Source: Geodermatophilus nigrescens (GTDB taxonomy: Bacteria > Actinomycetota > Actinomycetes > Mycobacteriales > Geodermatophilaceae). Taken from it: a DNA stretch of 64,000 bases. Positions 35,718 to 44,178 of this stretch are shown piece by piece. Numbering within the stretch: the stretch's first letter is position 1; every line of letters begins with the position of its first letter. A program made the translations under genes and the position numbers. The notes beneath the pieces are model-generated. The model was not told where the DNA came from and did not search any database. It worked only from the letters and a program-made list of their open reading frames with translations. The stretch spans positions 1,178,001 through 1,242,000 of the forward strand of contig NZ_FQVX01000001.1 of the NCBI RefSeq assembly GCF_900129495.1, given 5' to 3'.

Positions 35718-37226
35718 ATGGCCGCGTTCGTCGACCGCGTCGTCGTGCACGTCGCCGCGGGCAACGGCGGTCACGGCGTCGCGTCCGTGCACCGCGAGAA
35801 GTACAAGCCCCTCGGCGGCCCCGACGGCGGCAACGGGGGCAACGGGGGCGACGTCGTCCTCGAGGTGGACCCCAACGTCCACACCCTCCTGGACTTCCAC
35901 CACCGCCCGCACCAGAAGGCCGGCAACGGCCGCCCCGGCGCCGGCAGCCACCGGCACGGCGCCAACGGCGAGGAGCGCGTGCTGCGCGTCCCCGAGGGCA
36001 CCGTGGTCAGCGTCGACGGCGAGGTGGTCGCCGACCTGGTGGGCGCCGGCACCCGCGTCGTGCTGGCGCAGGGCGGGAAGGGCGGCCTGGGCAACGCGGC
36101 GCTGGCCAACCCCCGCCGCAAGGCGCCGGGCTTCGCGCTGCTCGGCGAGCCGGGCGAGGCCTTCGACGCCGTGCTGGAGCTCAAGAGCGTCGCCGACGTC
36201 GGCCTGGTCGGCTTCCCCTCGGCCGGCAAGTCCTCGCTGATCGCCGCCATGTCCGCGGCGCGGCCGAAGATCGCCGACTACCCGTTCACCACGCTGGTGC
36301 CCAACCTCGGCGTGGTGCGGGCGGGCGACACCGTCTTCACGATGGCCGACGTCCCCGGGCTCATCCCCGGCGCGGCCACCGGCAAGGGCCTCGGCCTGCA
36401 GTTCCTCCGGCACGTCGAGCGCTGCGCGGTGCTGGTGCACGTGGTCGACATGGCCACCCTCGAGCCCGGCCGCGACCCCGAGACCGACATCGACGCGCTC
36501 ACCCGGGAGCTCGCGGAGTACGGCGGCGACGAGCTGGACCTCGTCGGCCGGCTGCGGGTCGCCGTCCTCAACAAGATCGACGTCCCCGACGGGCGGGAGC
36601 TGGTCGACCTGGTGCGCCCGGCGCTGGAGGCGCGCGGGCTGCGGGTCTTCCCGGTCAGCGCCGCGACGGGTGAGGGCCTCGACGCGCTCGGCTACGCCCT
36701 GGCTGCCGCCGTCGAGGAGTACCGGGCCGCGCTGCCGGCGCCGGAGCCCGCGCGGGTGACGATCGTGCCGCGCGCCGTCGACGACTCCGGCTTCACCGTC
36801 ACGGCCGAGGACGAGGACACCTTCGTCGTCCGCGGCGCCAAGCCCGAGCGCTGGGTGCGCCAGACCGACTTCAGCAACGACGAGGCCGTGGGCTACCTCG
36901 CCGACCGGCTCAACCGGCTCGGCGTGGAGGAGGAGCTCACCCGCCTCGGTGCGCAGGAGGGCGACACCGTCGTCATCGGCGATGTCGCCTTCGACTTCCA
37001 GCCGAGCCTGCCCGCCGGCACGCCGCTGGCGGAGGAGACCGCGGGCCTCGGCGGCCGCGGCACCGACAGCCGCATCGACGCCCCGCACCGCGTGCGCGCC
37101 GCCGAGCGGCTGGCGGCCAAGAAGGCCCGCCGGGTGCCCTACGAGGTCACCGACACCTGGACCGACGAGGAGCTGCCCGGCGAGGAGCTGCCTGCCGACG
37201 ACCCGACCGGCGAGGACGAGGCGTGA
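35718..37226 (+). CDS. obgE: GTPase Obg/CgtA
   Basis: 502 residues. The glycine-rich Obg fold covers residues 1-158 ([31 protein letters not shown]). The G domain has G1 [10 protein letters not shown]3 DVPGL and G4 NKID. The C-terminal OCT domain is present ([31 protein letters not shown]), followed by ~60 extra acidic residues. It is a ribosome-associated GTPase acting in 50S maturation and stress control. ATG 35718 has a GAGCAGGTAGAGCAGAG purine stretch upstream. The stop overlaps the proB GTG by 4 bp. Confidence 0.97.
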   Translation: MAAFVDRVVVHVAAGNGGHGVASVHREKYKPLGGPDGGNGGNGGDVVLEVDPNVHTLLDFHHRPHQKAGNGRPGAGSHRHGANGEERVLRVPEGTVVSVDGEVVADLVGAGTRVVLAQGGKGGLGNAALANPRRKAPGFALLGEPGEAFDAVLELKSVADVGLVGFPSAGKSSLIAAMSAARPKIADYPFTTLVPNLGVVRAGDTVFTMADVPGLIPGAATGKGLGLQFLRHVERCAVLVHVVDMATLEPGRDPETDIDALTRELAEYGGDELDLVGRLRVAVLNKIDVPDGRELVDLVRPALEARGLRVFPVSAATGEGLDALGYALAAAVEEYRAALPAPEPARVTIVPRAVDDSGFTVTAEDEDTFVVRGAKPERWVRQTDFSNDEAVGYLADRLNRLGVEEELTRLGAQEGDTVVIGDVAFDFQPSLPAGTPLAEETAGLGGRGTDSRIDAPHRVRAAERLAAKKARRVPYEVTDTWTDEELPGEELPADDPTGEDEA

Positions 37227-38359
37227 CCGCCCGCCCGGGGATCGCCGGGGCGGGCCGGGTCGTCGTCAAGGTCGGCTCCTCCTCGCTCACCACGCTGCCC
37301 GGCGGGCTCGACCCGGCCCGGCTGACCGCGCTGGTCGACGTCCTCGCCGCCGTGCGGGCGCAGGGCCGCGAGGTCGTGCTCGTGTCCTCCGGCGCGATCG
37401 CCGCGGGCCTCGCGCCGCTCGGCGTGGAGGGCCGCCCGCGCGACCTCGCGACCGCCCAGGCGGCGGCCAGCGTCGGGCAGCTGCGGCTGGTGCAGACCTA
37501 CGCCGACGCCTTCGACCGGCACGGCATCACCGTCGGCCAGGTGCTGCTGACCGCCGACGACCTCACCCGGCGCGGTCACTACCGCAACGCCCGCCAGACG
37601 CTGGAGCGGCTGCTCACCCTGGGCGCGCTGCCGATCGTCAACGAGAACGACACGGTCGCCACCGAGGAGATCCGCTTCGGCGACAACGACCGCCTCGCCG
37701 CGCTCGTCGCGCACGTGGCCGCCGCGGACGCGCTGGTGCTGCTCTCCGACGTCGACGGCGTCTACGACGGCGACCCGCGCACCGGCCCGGCGCAGCTGGT
37801 CGACCGGGTGACCGGGCCGGCCGACCTCGCCGCGGTCACCCTCGGCACCGCCCGCCGCAACGGCGTGGGCACCGGCGGCATGGCGACCAAGGTGGAGGCC
37901 GCGTTCATCGCGTCCGGCGCCGGCGTGCCCGTCGTCGTCACCTCCACGCCGCAGGCCGCCGCCGCGCTGGCGGGGGAGCGGGTGGGCACGCTGTTCGAGC
38001 CCTCGGGCCGCCGCCCGTCAGGCCGCCAGTTCTGGCTGCGCTACGCCAGCCGCCCCCGCGGGCGCCTGCTGCTCGACGACGGCGCGGTGCGCGCGGTGCG
38101 CGAGCGGTCGGCGTCGCTGCTGGCCGCCGGGATCACCGGGGTGGACGGCGACTTCCTCGCCGACGACCCGGTGGAGCTGGTCGGCCCCGACGGCGCCGTC
38201 GTCGCCCGCGGGCTGGTCGCCTACGACGCCCGCGAGCTGCCCGGCTTGCTCGGCCGGCGCACGCCCGACCTCGACCCGGAGTACCGCCGCGAGGTGGTGC
38301 ACCGCGACGAGATGGTGCTGGTCGGGCGCCCGCGGGCGGCTGGGAGACTGCCCGGGTGA
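37223..38359 (+). CDS. proB: Glutamate 5-kinase
   Basis: 378 residues. The amino acid kinase domain shows [10 protein letters not shown] at the start, [29 protein letters not shown] and [12 protein letters not shown]; a C-terminal PUA domain follows (about 285-360, [15 protein letters not shown] ... [15 protein letters not shown]). It phosphorylates glutamate, the first step of proline synthesis, under proline feedback. The partner proA is 9 kb away, as in M. tuberculosis where the two are also separate. GTG 37223 overlaps obgE and the stop overlaps def, so the three are one transcript. Confidence 0.97.
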   Translation: MTARPGIAGAGRVVVKVGSSSLTTLPGGLDPARLTALVDVLAAVRAQGREVVLVSSGAIAAGLAPLGVEGRPRDLATAQAAASVGQLRLVQTYADAFDRHGITVGQVLLTADDLTRRGHYRNARQTLERLLTLGALPIVNENDTVATEEIRFGDNDRLAALVAHVAAADALVLLSDVDGVYDGDPRTGPAQLVDRVTGPADLAAVTLGTARRNGVGTGGMATKVEAAFIASGAGVPVVVTSTPQAAAALAGERVGTLFEPSGRRPSGRQFWLRYASRPRGRLLLDDGAVRAVRERSASLLAAGITGVDGDFLADDPVELVGPDGAVVARGLVAYDARELPGLLGRRTPDLDPEYRREVVHRDEMVLVGRPRAAGRLPG

Positions 38360-38838
38360 CGATCCGCCCCATCCGCGAGCTCGGTGACCCCGTGCTCCGC
38401 ACCCCCGCCGACGAGGTGCGGGCCTTCGACCGGGAACTGGCCGCCCTCGTCCGCGACCTCGAGCAGACCGTCGACCACCCCGGCCGCGCCGGGCTGGCCG
38501 CGCCGCAGATCGGCGTGAGCGCGCGGGTGTTCAGCTACAACGTCGACGGCGAAATCGGCCACCTGGTCAACCCGCGGGTCGTCGAGCTGTCGGAGGAGAC
38601 CCAGGACGGCGACGAGGGCTGCCTGTCGATCCCGGGCATCTGGGCGCCCACGGTGCGGGCGATGCACGCCGTCGTCGAGGGGTTCGACGTGCACGGTGAG
38701 CCGCTGCGGCTGTCCGGCTCGGGCCTCATGGCGCGCTGCCTGCAGCACGAGGTCGACCACCTCGACGGGAAGGTGTTCCTCGACCGGCTCACCGGGGACG
38801 CCCGCAAGGCGGCCCTGCGGGCGCTGCGCGACCGTTGA
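38356..38838 (+). CDS. def: Peptide deformylase
   Basis: 160 residues. All three motifs are present: GLAAPQIG (residues ~43-50), EGCLSIPG with the metal-binding Cys, and QHEVDHLDG with the two His ligands and catalytic Glu. It removes the N-formyl group from nascent proteins at the ribosome. GTG 38356 overlaps the proB stop by 4 bp. Linkage to obgE-proB is not the usual def-fmt arrangement, so this may be one of two or more deformylases in the genome. Confidence 0.95.
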   Translation: MTIRPIRELGDPVLRTPADEVRAFDRELAALVRDLEQTVDHPGRAGLAAPQIGVSARVFSYNVDGEIGHLVNPRVVELSEETQDGDEGCLSIPGIWAPTVRAMHAVVEGFDVHGEPLRLSGSGLMARCLQHEVDHLDGKVFLDRLTGDARKAALRALRDR

Positions 38839-38841
38839 TGG

Positions 38842-38896
38842 AGGACCTCGTCCTCCTCACCCCTCGCAGGCTCGGGGCGAGCCTCTGGACGAGGCC
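38842..38896 (+). terminator. Branched hairpin after def
   Basis: GGACCTCGTCC (38842-38852) can pair with GGACGAGGCC (38887-38896), enclosing the hairpin GGCTCG-GGG-CGAGCC. Imperfect but well placed after the def stop. Confidence 0.5.
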
Positions 38897-38897
38897 T

Positions 38898-38903
38898 TAC
38901 GGT
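38898..38903 (+). promoter_or_regulatory. -10 hexamer TACGGT, leaderless start
   Basis: TACGGT ends 8 nt before GTG 38912 and there is no Shine-Dalgarno sequence. Confidence 0.4.
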
Positions 38904-38911
38904 CAGGTCTC

Positions 38912-39694
38912 GTGACCGACCTCGCGACCCGCGCCCGCACCCTCCTCGACCTGCACACCGCCCCGGAGATCCTGGTCCTCACCAACGTGTGGGACGTCGT
39001 CTCCGCGCAGGTGGTCGCCGCCACCGAGGGGGTGCGCGCCCTCGCCACCGCCAGCCACGGGATCGCCGCGACCTTCGGCTACGAGGACGGCGAGAACATC
39101 CCGCTCGACCTGCACCTGGACATGGTCGGCCGGATCGCCGCCGCCGTGGACCTGCCGGTGAGCATGGACATGGAGGCCGGCTACGGCGACGCCGGGGAGA
39201 CCACCCGCCGGGCGATCGGGAAGGGCGTCGTCGGGGGCAACCTCGAGGACCAGATGAAGCCCCTCGACGACGCCGTGGCCGCCGTCGAGGCCGTGGTCCG
39301 CGCCGGGCGCGACGCCGGCATCGACTTCGTGCTCAACGCCCGCACCGACGTCTTCGTGCGGGCGGCCCAGGGCGCCGACCGCGGCGAGCTGGTGGCCGAG
39401 GCGATCCGCCGCGGGAGGGCGTTCCTCGAGGCCGGCGCGCCGGTGGTCTTCGTGCCGCGCCTGGTCGACCGCGACGAGATCGCGCAGGTGGTCGAGGGCC
39501 TCGGCCGCAACAAGCTGACGCTGATCAGCCCGCCCGGTGCCGCGCTGCCGGCCCGCGAGATGCAGGAGCTCGGCGTCGCCCGCGTCTCCACCGGCCCCTT
39601 CACCCAGCGCGTGGCGCTCACCGCGCTGCAGGACGCCGTCGTCGACATGGTCGGCGGCGGGGTGCTGCCGCCCGGCACCCGCGCGCTCAACTGA
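38912..39694 (+). CDS. Isocitrate lyase/PEP mutase superfamily protein
   Basis: 260 residues, a TIM barrel of the PEP mutase/isocitrate lyase group: VLTNVWDVVSAQVV, ATASHGIAATFGYEDGE, SMDMEAGYGDAGET with metal-binding acidic residues, GGNLEDQ, and FVLNARTDVFV. The Cys-containing KKCGH motif of true isocitrate lyases is absent, so it is more likely a small oxaloacetate hydrolase, carboxyphosphonoenolpyruvate mutase-like or related lyase. Substrate unknown. It stands alone, convergent with the zinc-linked gene at 39705 (10 bp between stops). Confidence 0.88.
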   Translation: MTDLATRARTLLDLHTAPEILVLTNVWDVVSAQVVAATEGVRALATASHGIAATFGYEDGENIPLDLHLDMVGRIAAAVDLPVSMDMEAGYGDAGETTRRAIGKGVVGGNLEDQMKPLDDAVAAVEAVVRAGRDAGIDFVLNARTDVFVRAAQGADRGELVAEAIRRGRAFLEAGAPVVFVPRLVDRDEIAQVVEGLGRNKLTLISPPGAALPAREMQELGVARVSTGPFTQRVALTALQDAVVDMVGGGVLPPGTRALN

Positions 39695-39704
39695 GGCCGG
39701 GCGG

Positions 39705-40478
39705 TCAGTCCGCGTAGGTGTCGGCCGGCGGGTCGACCGGGGTCACGGACTCCGGGGCGATGACCGGCTCGGGCCAGCCGCGGGTGGGGTGGGGGACTGG
39801 CGGCGCCCAGGTGCCGACGACGTCGACCCACTGGTCGGCGGGCAGGTCGCCCCGCGGGCCGTCGACCACGACGGTGTGGGCGACGGCGTCGGCGGCGCAG
39901 CACTGGATGGCGATGCGGGTGACGTACCAGCCGCCGCCCTCCCGCGGGGTGACGAAGCCGGTGAGCCGCACGCGCCGGCCCTCGAACGCCGACGTGTCCT
40001 CCGCGACGGCGCGGATGGCGTAGGCCGACAGCGGCAGGGTCCGGAAGTCCTCGCCGGGGTCGTCGGGTCCGATGCCCACCGCGACCGGCTGCTCGGCCAC
40101 CACCTGCTGCGGCTGCCGGGCGGCGGTGAAGGACCCGAGCGCGGGCGGCGCCACGAGCAGCAGCACGGCGACCGGGGCCAGCATCAGCCAGGCCACCCGG
40201 GGCCCGTGCGCGTGGCCGTGGTCGTGCCCGTGGTCGTGCCCGTGGTCGTGGTCGTGGTCGTGAGCCTGGTCGTGCCTGTGGTCGTCGGTCCCCAGGGCGC
40301 GGCCGGGCCGCTCCCGGACCGCCCCGATCACGCCGAGCACGAGCAGGACGGCCGCGGCGGCGAGCAGGAACGGCCGGAAGCCGGCCTGCACGTAGGCGAG
40401 GTACGCGTCGGTGAGCGACACCCGCAGCGTGACGCCGCCGAGCAGCAGTAGCACCAGGGAGGCGGTCAGGCGGTCCAC
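39705..40478 (-). CDS. TIGR03943 / DUF1980 protein, partner of DUF318 permease
   Basis: 257 residues. Two N-terminal hydrophobic segments (about 5-25 and 33-52) are followed by a cytosolic His/Asp loop of alternating HDH/HGH units (about 66-92), a third helix (about 95-115) and an extracytoplasmic domain with FEGRRVRLTGFVTP and IAIQCCAADA. It resembles B. subtilis YcgQ, which is paired with a YcgR permease. The gene begins 10 bp after the permease gene and shares its Zur-type operator. The His-rich loop fits zinc binding; a zinc uptake role is inferred from regulation and context. Confidence 0.88.
   Translation of the reverse strand: MDRLTASLVLLLLGGVTLRVSLTDAYLAYVQAGFRPFLLAAAAVLLVLGVIGAVRERPGRALGTDDHRHDQAHDHDHDHGHDHGHDHGHAHGPRVAWLMLAPVAVLLLVAPPALGSFTAARQPQQVVAEQPVAVGIGPDDPGEDFRTLPLSAYAIRAVAEDTSAFEGRRVRLTGFVTPREGGGWYVTRIAIQCCAADAVAHTVVVDGPRGDLPADQWVDVVGTWAPPVPHPTRGWPEPVIAPESVTPVDPPADTYAD
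40211..40262 (-). repeat. Short tandem repeats encoding the His-rich loop
   Basis: Repeats of CCGTGGTCGTGC and GTGGTC units on the plus strand encode (HDHG) repeats on the minus strand. Copy number is likely variable between strains. Confidence 0.7.
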
Positions 40479-40488
40479 GGCCGGCTCC

Positions 40489-41487
40489 TCACCACACGAC
40501 CCAGGCGACGGCCAGCGCCGCGAGCACGGCGACCGCGAACGTCGCCGGAGCGAAGCGCAGCGCGAACCGCCGGCCGAAGGTCCCCGACTGCAGGGCGACG
40601 AGCTTGACGTCGACGACCGGGCCGACGACGAGGAACACCAGCCGCGAGGTCAGGCTGAACGACGTCAGGCTCGCCGCCACGAACGCGTCGGCCTCCGAGC
40701 AGACGGCCAGCAGCACCGCGAGGACCGCGAGCACGAGCACCGACAGCACCGCCGAGCCCGCCACCGAGTCCAGCCACTCGCGGGGGACGGCGACGTTGAG
40801 GGTGGCCGCGGTGAGGCCGCCGACGACGAGGTAGCCGCCGGCGTGCACGAGGTCGTGCTGCGCCGCCTCCCGGAACACCGCGGACCGGGGCGTGCCCGCG
40901 GGGGCGCCGGCGCGGGCGGGCAGCCGCAGCCACTCGCCGCGGCCGAACCGCGCCCACAGCCAGCCCATGACCAGGGCGACCGCCAGCGAGGCGGCGAAGC
41001 GGGCCGGGGCCATCCACGGCTCGTCGGGGAAGGCGACCGCCGTCGCCACGAGGACGACGGGGTTGATCGCCGGCGCCGACAGCAGGAACGCCAGCGCGGC
41101 GGCCGGGGCGACCCCGCGCCGGACGAGGCTGCCGGCCACCGGCACCGCCGCGCACTCGCAGCCGGGCAGCACCGCGCCGCTGAGCCCCGCCACCGGCACC
41201 GCCAGCCCGGCACGCCGCGGCATCGCCCGCTCGAAGAAGTCGGCCGGGACGAACGCGGTGATCGCCGCCGACAGCAGCACGCCGAGCACCAGGAAGGGCA
41301 GCGCCTGCAGGCAGACGGCGACGAACACCGTGGACCACGCCTGCAGCGCCGGCGCGGTGAACGCCCCGGGCGCGAGGAACCGCACCGCCACGATGGCCAG
41401 GCAGGCGACGACCAGGACGTCGGTGGGCAGCAGCCGGCGCCGCGGCGGCGCGGGCGGCGCCTCCGCGGTGGTGGTCGGGCCGGTCAC
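40489..41487 (-). CDS. DUF318/ArsP-like permease, YcgR type
   Basis: 332 residues with eight to ten hydrophobic helices. The family motif LSGAVLPGCECAAVPVAGSLVRRGVAPAAALAFLLSAPAINPVVLVAT is present, containing the GCxC pair typical of these permeases, and a second repeat unit has CSEADAFVAAS. The family includes ArsP and YcgR; the paired DUF1980 gene and the Zur-type palindrome 44 bp upstream point to zinc or another divalent metal. GTG 41487 is chosen; the frame stays open upstream through the operator, but a start there would lie inside the regulatory region. Transport direction and substrate are not shown by sequence. Confidence 0.88.
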   Translation of the reverse strand: MTGPTTTAEAPPAPPRRRLLPTDVLVVACLAIVAVRFLAPGAFTAPALQAWSTVFVAVCLQALPFLVLGVLLSAAITAFVPADFFERAMPRRAGLAVPVAGLSGAVLPGCECAAVPVAGSLVRRGVAPAAALAFLLSAPAINPVVLVATAVAFPDEPWMAPARFAASLAVALVMGWLWARFGRGEWLRLPARAGAPAGTPRSAVFREAAQHDLVHAGGYLVVGGLTAATLNVAVPREWLDSVAGSAVLSVLVLAVLAVLLAVCSEADAFVAASLTSFSLTSRLVFLVVGPVVDVKLVALQSGTFGRRFALRFAPATFAVAVLAALAVAWVVW

Positions 41488-41530
41488 GACCGGCCATCCT
41501 GCCGCACGGACCTCGACCGGCGACAAGGGA

Positions 41531-41545
41531 TGAGAACGATACTCA
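41531..41545. promoter_or_regulatory. zur box: Zur box 1, divergent promoter
   Basis: TGAGAACGATACTCA, a 15-bp imperfect palindrome of the Fur/Zur type (TGA-N9-TCA core). It lies between the permease/DUF1980 genes and rpmE2, so zinc-bound Zur could repress both directions. TAGTGT (41553-41558) is a possible plus-strand -10 just after it. Confidence 0.75.
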
Positions 41546-41618
41546 TTGACGTTAGTGTGCTCCGCACGGGCGGCCGCAGGACGACGGCGCGCCCGACCGT
41601 CCCAGAGGAGCACTCCTG

Positions 41619-41870
41619 ATGCGTCCCGGCATCCACCCCGAGTACCGCACCGTCGTCTTCCGCGACGCCTCGACCGGCACCACCTGGCGCACCCGGTCGA
41701 CGATCACCACCTCGGCCACCGTCGAGGTCGACGGCGAGGTGCTGCCACTGGTCGTCGTCGACACCAGCGCGGCCTCGCACCCGTTCTGGACCGGCAACCA
41801 GCGGGTGCTGGACACCGCCGGCCGGGTCGAGCGGTTCCGCCGCCGCTACGGCGACCGCGGGCGCGGCTGA
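41619..41870 (+). CDS. rpmE2: 50S ribosomal protein L31 type B, zinc-independent
   Basis: 83 residues: [49 protein letters not shown]. The CxxC zinc ligands of normal L31 are absent, as in the type B (C-minus) paralogue that replaces the zinc form under zinc shortage and so releases zinc. The Zur-type box 74 bp upstream fits that regulation. GAGGAG (about 8 nt before ATG 41619) is a good Shine-Dalgarno sequence. The next gene starts 1 bp after its stop. Confidence 0.96.
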   Translation: MRPGIHPEYRTVVFRDASTGTTWRTRSTITTSATVEVDGEVLPLVVVDTSAASHPFWTGNQRVLDTAGRVERFRRRYGDRGRG

Positions 41871-41871
41871 C

Positions 41872-42282
41872 GTGGCCGCCCCGGTCCGGCAGCGCGTCAC
41901 CGACCCCGGCGGGCCGGTCCTGGCCCTGTGCCTGGGGCGCCGCTGCTCCGCGCTGCGCGAGCTCTCCGGCACGTCCGGCACCGTCGAGGCGCTGCGGGAG
42001 GCCGTCGCCCGCACCCGCGGCGCCGTGCTGGTGACCGCCGGGTGTCTGGGCCCGTGCGCGCTGGCTGCGGTGGGCGCGGTCGCCCACCGCGACGGCGAGA
42101 GCGGGTGCTCCGGGCGGACCGTCTGGCTCGCCGGCGTCCACGAGGGCGAGCGGGCCGACGCGCTGGCCGGCTGGATCGGTGCGGGAGGGCCGGCGCCGGA
42201 CGAGGACCCCGACGCCGGCCTCCCGGTCCCGCTCGTGCCCGCCGTCGCGGGACTCGGCCCGCCGATGCGCCTGGGCGGCTGA
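41872..42282 (+). CDS. Cys-rich thioredoxin-like/(2Fe-2S) ferredoxin-type protein, probable Zur regulon member
   Basis: 136 residues. Cysteines occur as LCLGRRCSALREL (about 20-26) and TAGCLGPCALAAVG (about 57-61), the spacing seen in thioredoxin-like [2Fe-2S] ferredoxin domains, plus a single CSG near 80. The C-terminus is Pro-rich. It starts with GTG 1 bp after rpmE2, so it should be transcribed with it from the Zur-controlled promoter. The Cys set could bind an iron-sulfur cluster or zinc; role unknown. I do not recognise a named orthologue. Confidence 0.75.
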   Translation: MAAPVRQRVTDPGGPVLALCLGRRCSALRELSGTSGTVEALREAVARTRGAVLVTAGCLGPCALAAVGAVAHRDGESGCSGRTVWLAGVHEGERADALAGWIGAGGPAPDEDPDAGLPVPLVPAVAGLGPPMRLGG

Positions 42283-42296
42283 GGCGGGCGGCCGGC

Positions 42297-42602
42297 TCAG
42301 ACGGTGACGCCGGCCCGGGGGAGCACCAGGCCGCGGACCTCGAACTCGGTCACCGTCGTGGGCGGGAGCTCCCGGCCGCCCAGGACCTCCGCGGACACCG
42401 GCCCGACCACCTCCCGGATCCCGCGCTCGTAGGCCTCGCGCGACTCCCACACGTCGATCACCTGGAAGCCGTCCGCGGTCGCGCGGGCCAGGTGCAGCAG
42501 CAGCCCCGTCGTCGCCGGGTCCATCCGCGCGAGCATCGCCGCATGGACCGCGTCGTAGGTCTCGACCGGCGCGGACACGTCCGTGATCACACCCAGGGTC
42601 AT
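42297..42602 (-). CDS. Small protein, ABM-like dimeric alpha/beta barrel fold
   Basis: 101 residues: LGVITDVSAPVETYDAVHAAML, then GLLLHLARATADGFQVIDVWESREAYERGIREVVGP. The pattern of a His strand followed by VIDVWESREAYERF is typical of antibiotic-biosynthesis-monooxygenase-like small domains. Its ATG overlaps the stop of the upstream gene by 4 bp, so they are one operon with the mycothiol-dependent enzyme. Enzymatic role unknown; could be a stress-response or heme-degrading-type domain. Confidence 0.75.
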   Translation of the reverse strand: MTLGVITDVSAPVETYDAVHAAMLARMDPATTGLLLHLARATADGFQVIDVWESREAYERGIREVVGPVSAEVLGGRELPPTTVTEFEVRGLVLPRAGVTV

Positions 42603-43255
42603 GTCGCCCTCCTCGGCTCCTCCCGGCGGCCCTGCGCCGCCGGCAGTCCCTGCAGGCCCTCCCCGGAGAGCCGGTGCACCGTCGCGGTGCGCCCCGTGAC
42701 GAGCAGCAGCAGGTCCCCGGTCGTGCCCTCGACGGGTGCGCCCTCGCCGAGCACGAGGTCGCTGTCGGTGGCCCGCAGCTGCAGGCCGGCCAGCCGCCTC
42801 CGCACGCCGAACGGGAAGCTCATCGCCCAGGCGCGCCGCGCCGACACGGCCGCGGCGGCCGGCGGGACCGGCCGCGTGCGCCCCAGCGGCAGCGCGATGT
42901 CCTGGCCGTGCACGAGGACGTCGGTGAGCGGCTCGACGGGGGAGACGAACGGCGCCCGCCGGCGGGAGCCGACCATAGCCCGGATCCGGCGGCCGTACTC
43001 CCGGTCGGGCAGCGGCCCGAGGCGCAGCGCGGTGTCCCGGATCATCCGGTCGAAGCTGCCCCCGGCGCGGATCGCGGCGACCGTCGCCGGCCACGGGCCC
43101 ATCTGCGCCAGCGTGAGGTGCGCGGCGACGTCGCGGACCCGCCAGGCGCCGCACAGCGACGGCGTCTCCCACTCGGCGGGCGAGAGGTCGTCGAGCAGGT
43201 CGGCGAGGTTCGCCCGCTCGGAGTCGATCGTGCGCCAGACGTCGTCGGTGTCCAT
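42599..43255 (-). CDS. Maleylpyruvate isomerase-family mycothiol-dependent protein (DinB-like)
   Basis: 218 residues. The N-terminal four-helix MDMPI_N/DinB-like bundle shows WRTIDSERANLADLLDDLSPAEWETPSLCGAWRVRDVAAHLTLAQ with the first metal-binding His in AHLT and a second in VLVHGQDIA. Members use a metal and mycothiol, the actinobacterial thiol. It is divergent from marR; both may respond to the MarR operator at 43285-43318. Substrate unknown; detoxification is a reasonable guess. Confidence 0.85.
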   Translation of the reverse strand: MDTDDVWRTIDSERANLADLLDDLSPAEWETPSLCGAWRVRDVAAHLTLAQMGPWPATVAAIRAGGSFDRMIRDTALRLGPLPDREYGRRIRAMVGSRRRAPFVSPVEPLTDVLVHGQDIALPLGRTRPVPPAAAAVSARRAWAMSFPFGVRRRLAGLQLRATDSDLVLGEGAPVEGTTGDLLLLVTGRTATVHRLSGEGLQGLPAAQGRREEPRRAT

Positions 43256-43284
43256 GGCGGTCTCCGCGAGATCGGTACGATGTC

Positions 43285-43318
43285 CTGACCATCTAGTCAG
43301 AACATCTGACCATCGTCA
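43285..43318. promoter_or_regulatory. MarR operator candidate
   Basis: CTGAC-CATCTA-GTCAG (43285-43300) and, in direct register, TGAC-CATC-GTCA (43307-43318), with CTGACCATC repeated. Placed between the divergent marR and mycothiol-protein genes. Confidence 0.55.
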
Positions 43319-43327
43319 AGGGGTCCC

Positions 43328-43768
43328 GTGACCGAGCCCGACCACCAGAACCTGGGCCTGCTCTGCTTCTACCCGCACCGGGCCATGGAGGCCCGGCTGC
43401 TCGCGGCGATGGCCGAGGAGGGGTTCGACGACATCACCGCCGCCCAGGGGCGCATCGCCGCGCGGATCGGCCCGCAGGGGACGCGGCTGACCGACCTCGC
43501 CGAGCAGGCGCTGGTGACCAAGCAGACGGCGGGCCACCTCGTCGACCAGCTCGAGCGCGCCGGCTACGTGCGGCACGTGCCCGACCCCACCGACGCCCGC
43601 GCCCGGCTGGTCCAGATCGCCGAGCGCGGCTGGGCCGTCATCGCGCTGGCCCGTGAGGTGGAGGCGCGGGTGGAGGCCGAGTGGACCGCCCACCTGGGGG
43701 AGGAGACGACGGCGCAGCTGCGCGCGGCCCTCACTCGGCTGCGCGAGGTGACCGACCCCTACCGCTGA
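43328..43768 (+). CDS. MarR-family transcriptional regulator
   Basis: 146 residues. The winged helix is in the middle: ITAAQGRIAARIGPQGTRLTDLAEQALVTKQTAGHLVDQLERAGYVRHVPDPTDARARLVQIAERG, with the conserved DxRxRLV wing. It probably represses the divergent mycothiol-dependent operon and itself through the TGAC/GTCA repeats 10 bp upstream of its start. The ligand is unknown. Its last 10 bp overlap the 3' end of zur on the other strand. Confidence 0.92.
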   Translation: MTEPDHQNLGLLCFYPHRAMEARLLAAMAEEGFDDITAAQGRIAARIGPQGTRLTDLAEQALVTKQTAGHLVDQLERAGYVRHVPDPTDARARLVQIAERGWAVIALAREVEARVEAEWTAHLGEETTAQLRAALTRLREVTDPYR

Positions 43769-44178
43769 GCGGCGTGGCAGGCGGCGCAGGTGCCGAAGAC
43801 CTCGACCTGGTGGGAGACGTCGGTGAACCCGTGCTCGGCGGCCACGCGGGCGGCCCAGCGCTCCACGGGCGCGTCGGCGACCTCGACCGTCGTCCCGCAC
43901 GAGCGGCAGACCAGGTGGTGGTGGTGCACCGGCGAGCAGCGCCGGTAGGACGCCTCGCCGTCGTCGCCCCGCAGCACGTCGAGCAGGCCGTCGTCGACCA
44001 GGGCCTGCAGCGCGCGGTAGACGGTGGCCAGGCCCACGGCGTCGCCGCGGTCGCGGAGCAGGGCGTGCAGGTCCTGCGCGCTGCGGAAGCCGTCCTGCTG
44101 CTCGAGCAGCGCGAGCACCGCCGTCCGCTGGCGCGTCTGCCGGCGGGCGGGCGCCTCGGTCGTCTCCGGGCTGCTCAC
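43759..44178 (-). CDS. zur: Zinc uptake regulator Zur (Fur family)
   Basis: 139 residues. The DNA-binding half has RRQTRQRTAVLALLEQQDGFRSAQDLHALLRDRGDAVGLATVYRALQALVDDGLL; the metal half has the HHHHLVCRSCG motif and CAAC, giving the structural zinc CxxC pairs, with EVADAPVE between. The Fur family could be Fur, Zur or another; placement as the last gene of znuA-znuC-znuB and the two Zur-type boxes favour Zur. It would repress zinc uptake when zinc is replete. Its GTG overlaps the znuB stop by 4 bp. Confidence 0.93.
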   Translation of the reverse strand: MSSPETTEAPARRQTRQRTAVLALLEQQDGFRSAQDLHALLRDRGDAVGLATVYRALQALVDDGLLDVLRGDDGEASYRRCSPVHHHHLVCRSCGTTVEVADAPVERWAARVAAEHGFTDVSHQVEVFGTCAACHAAQR

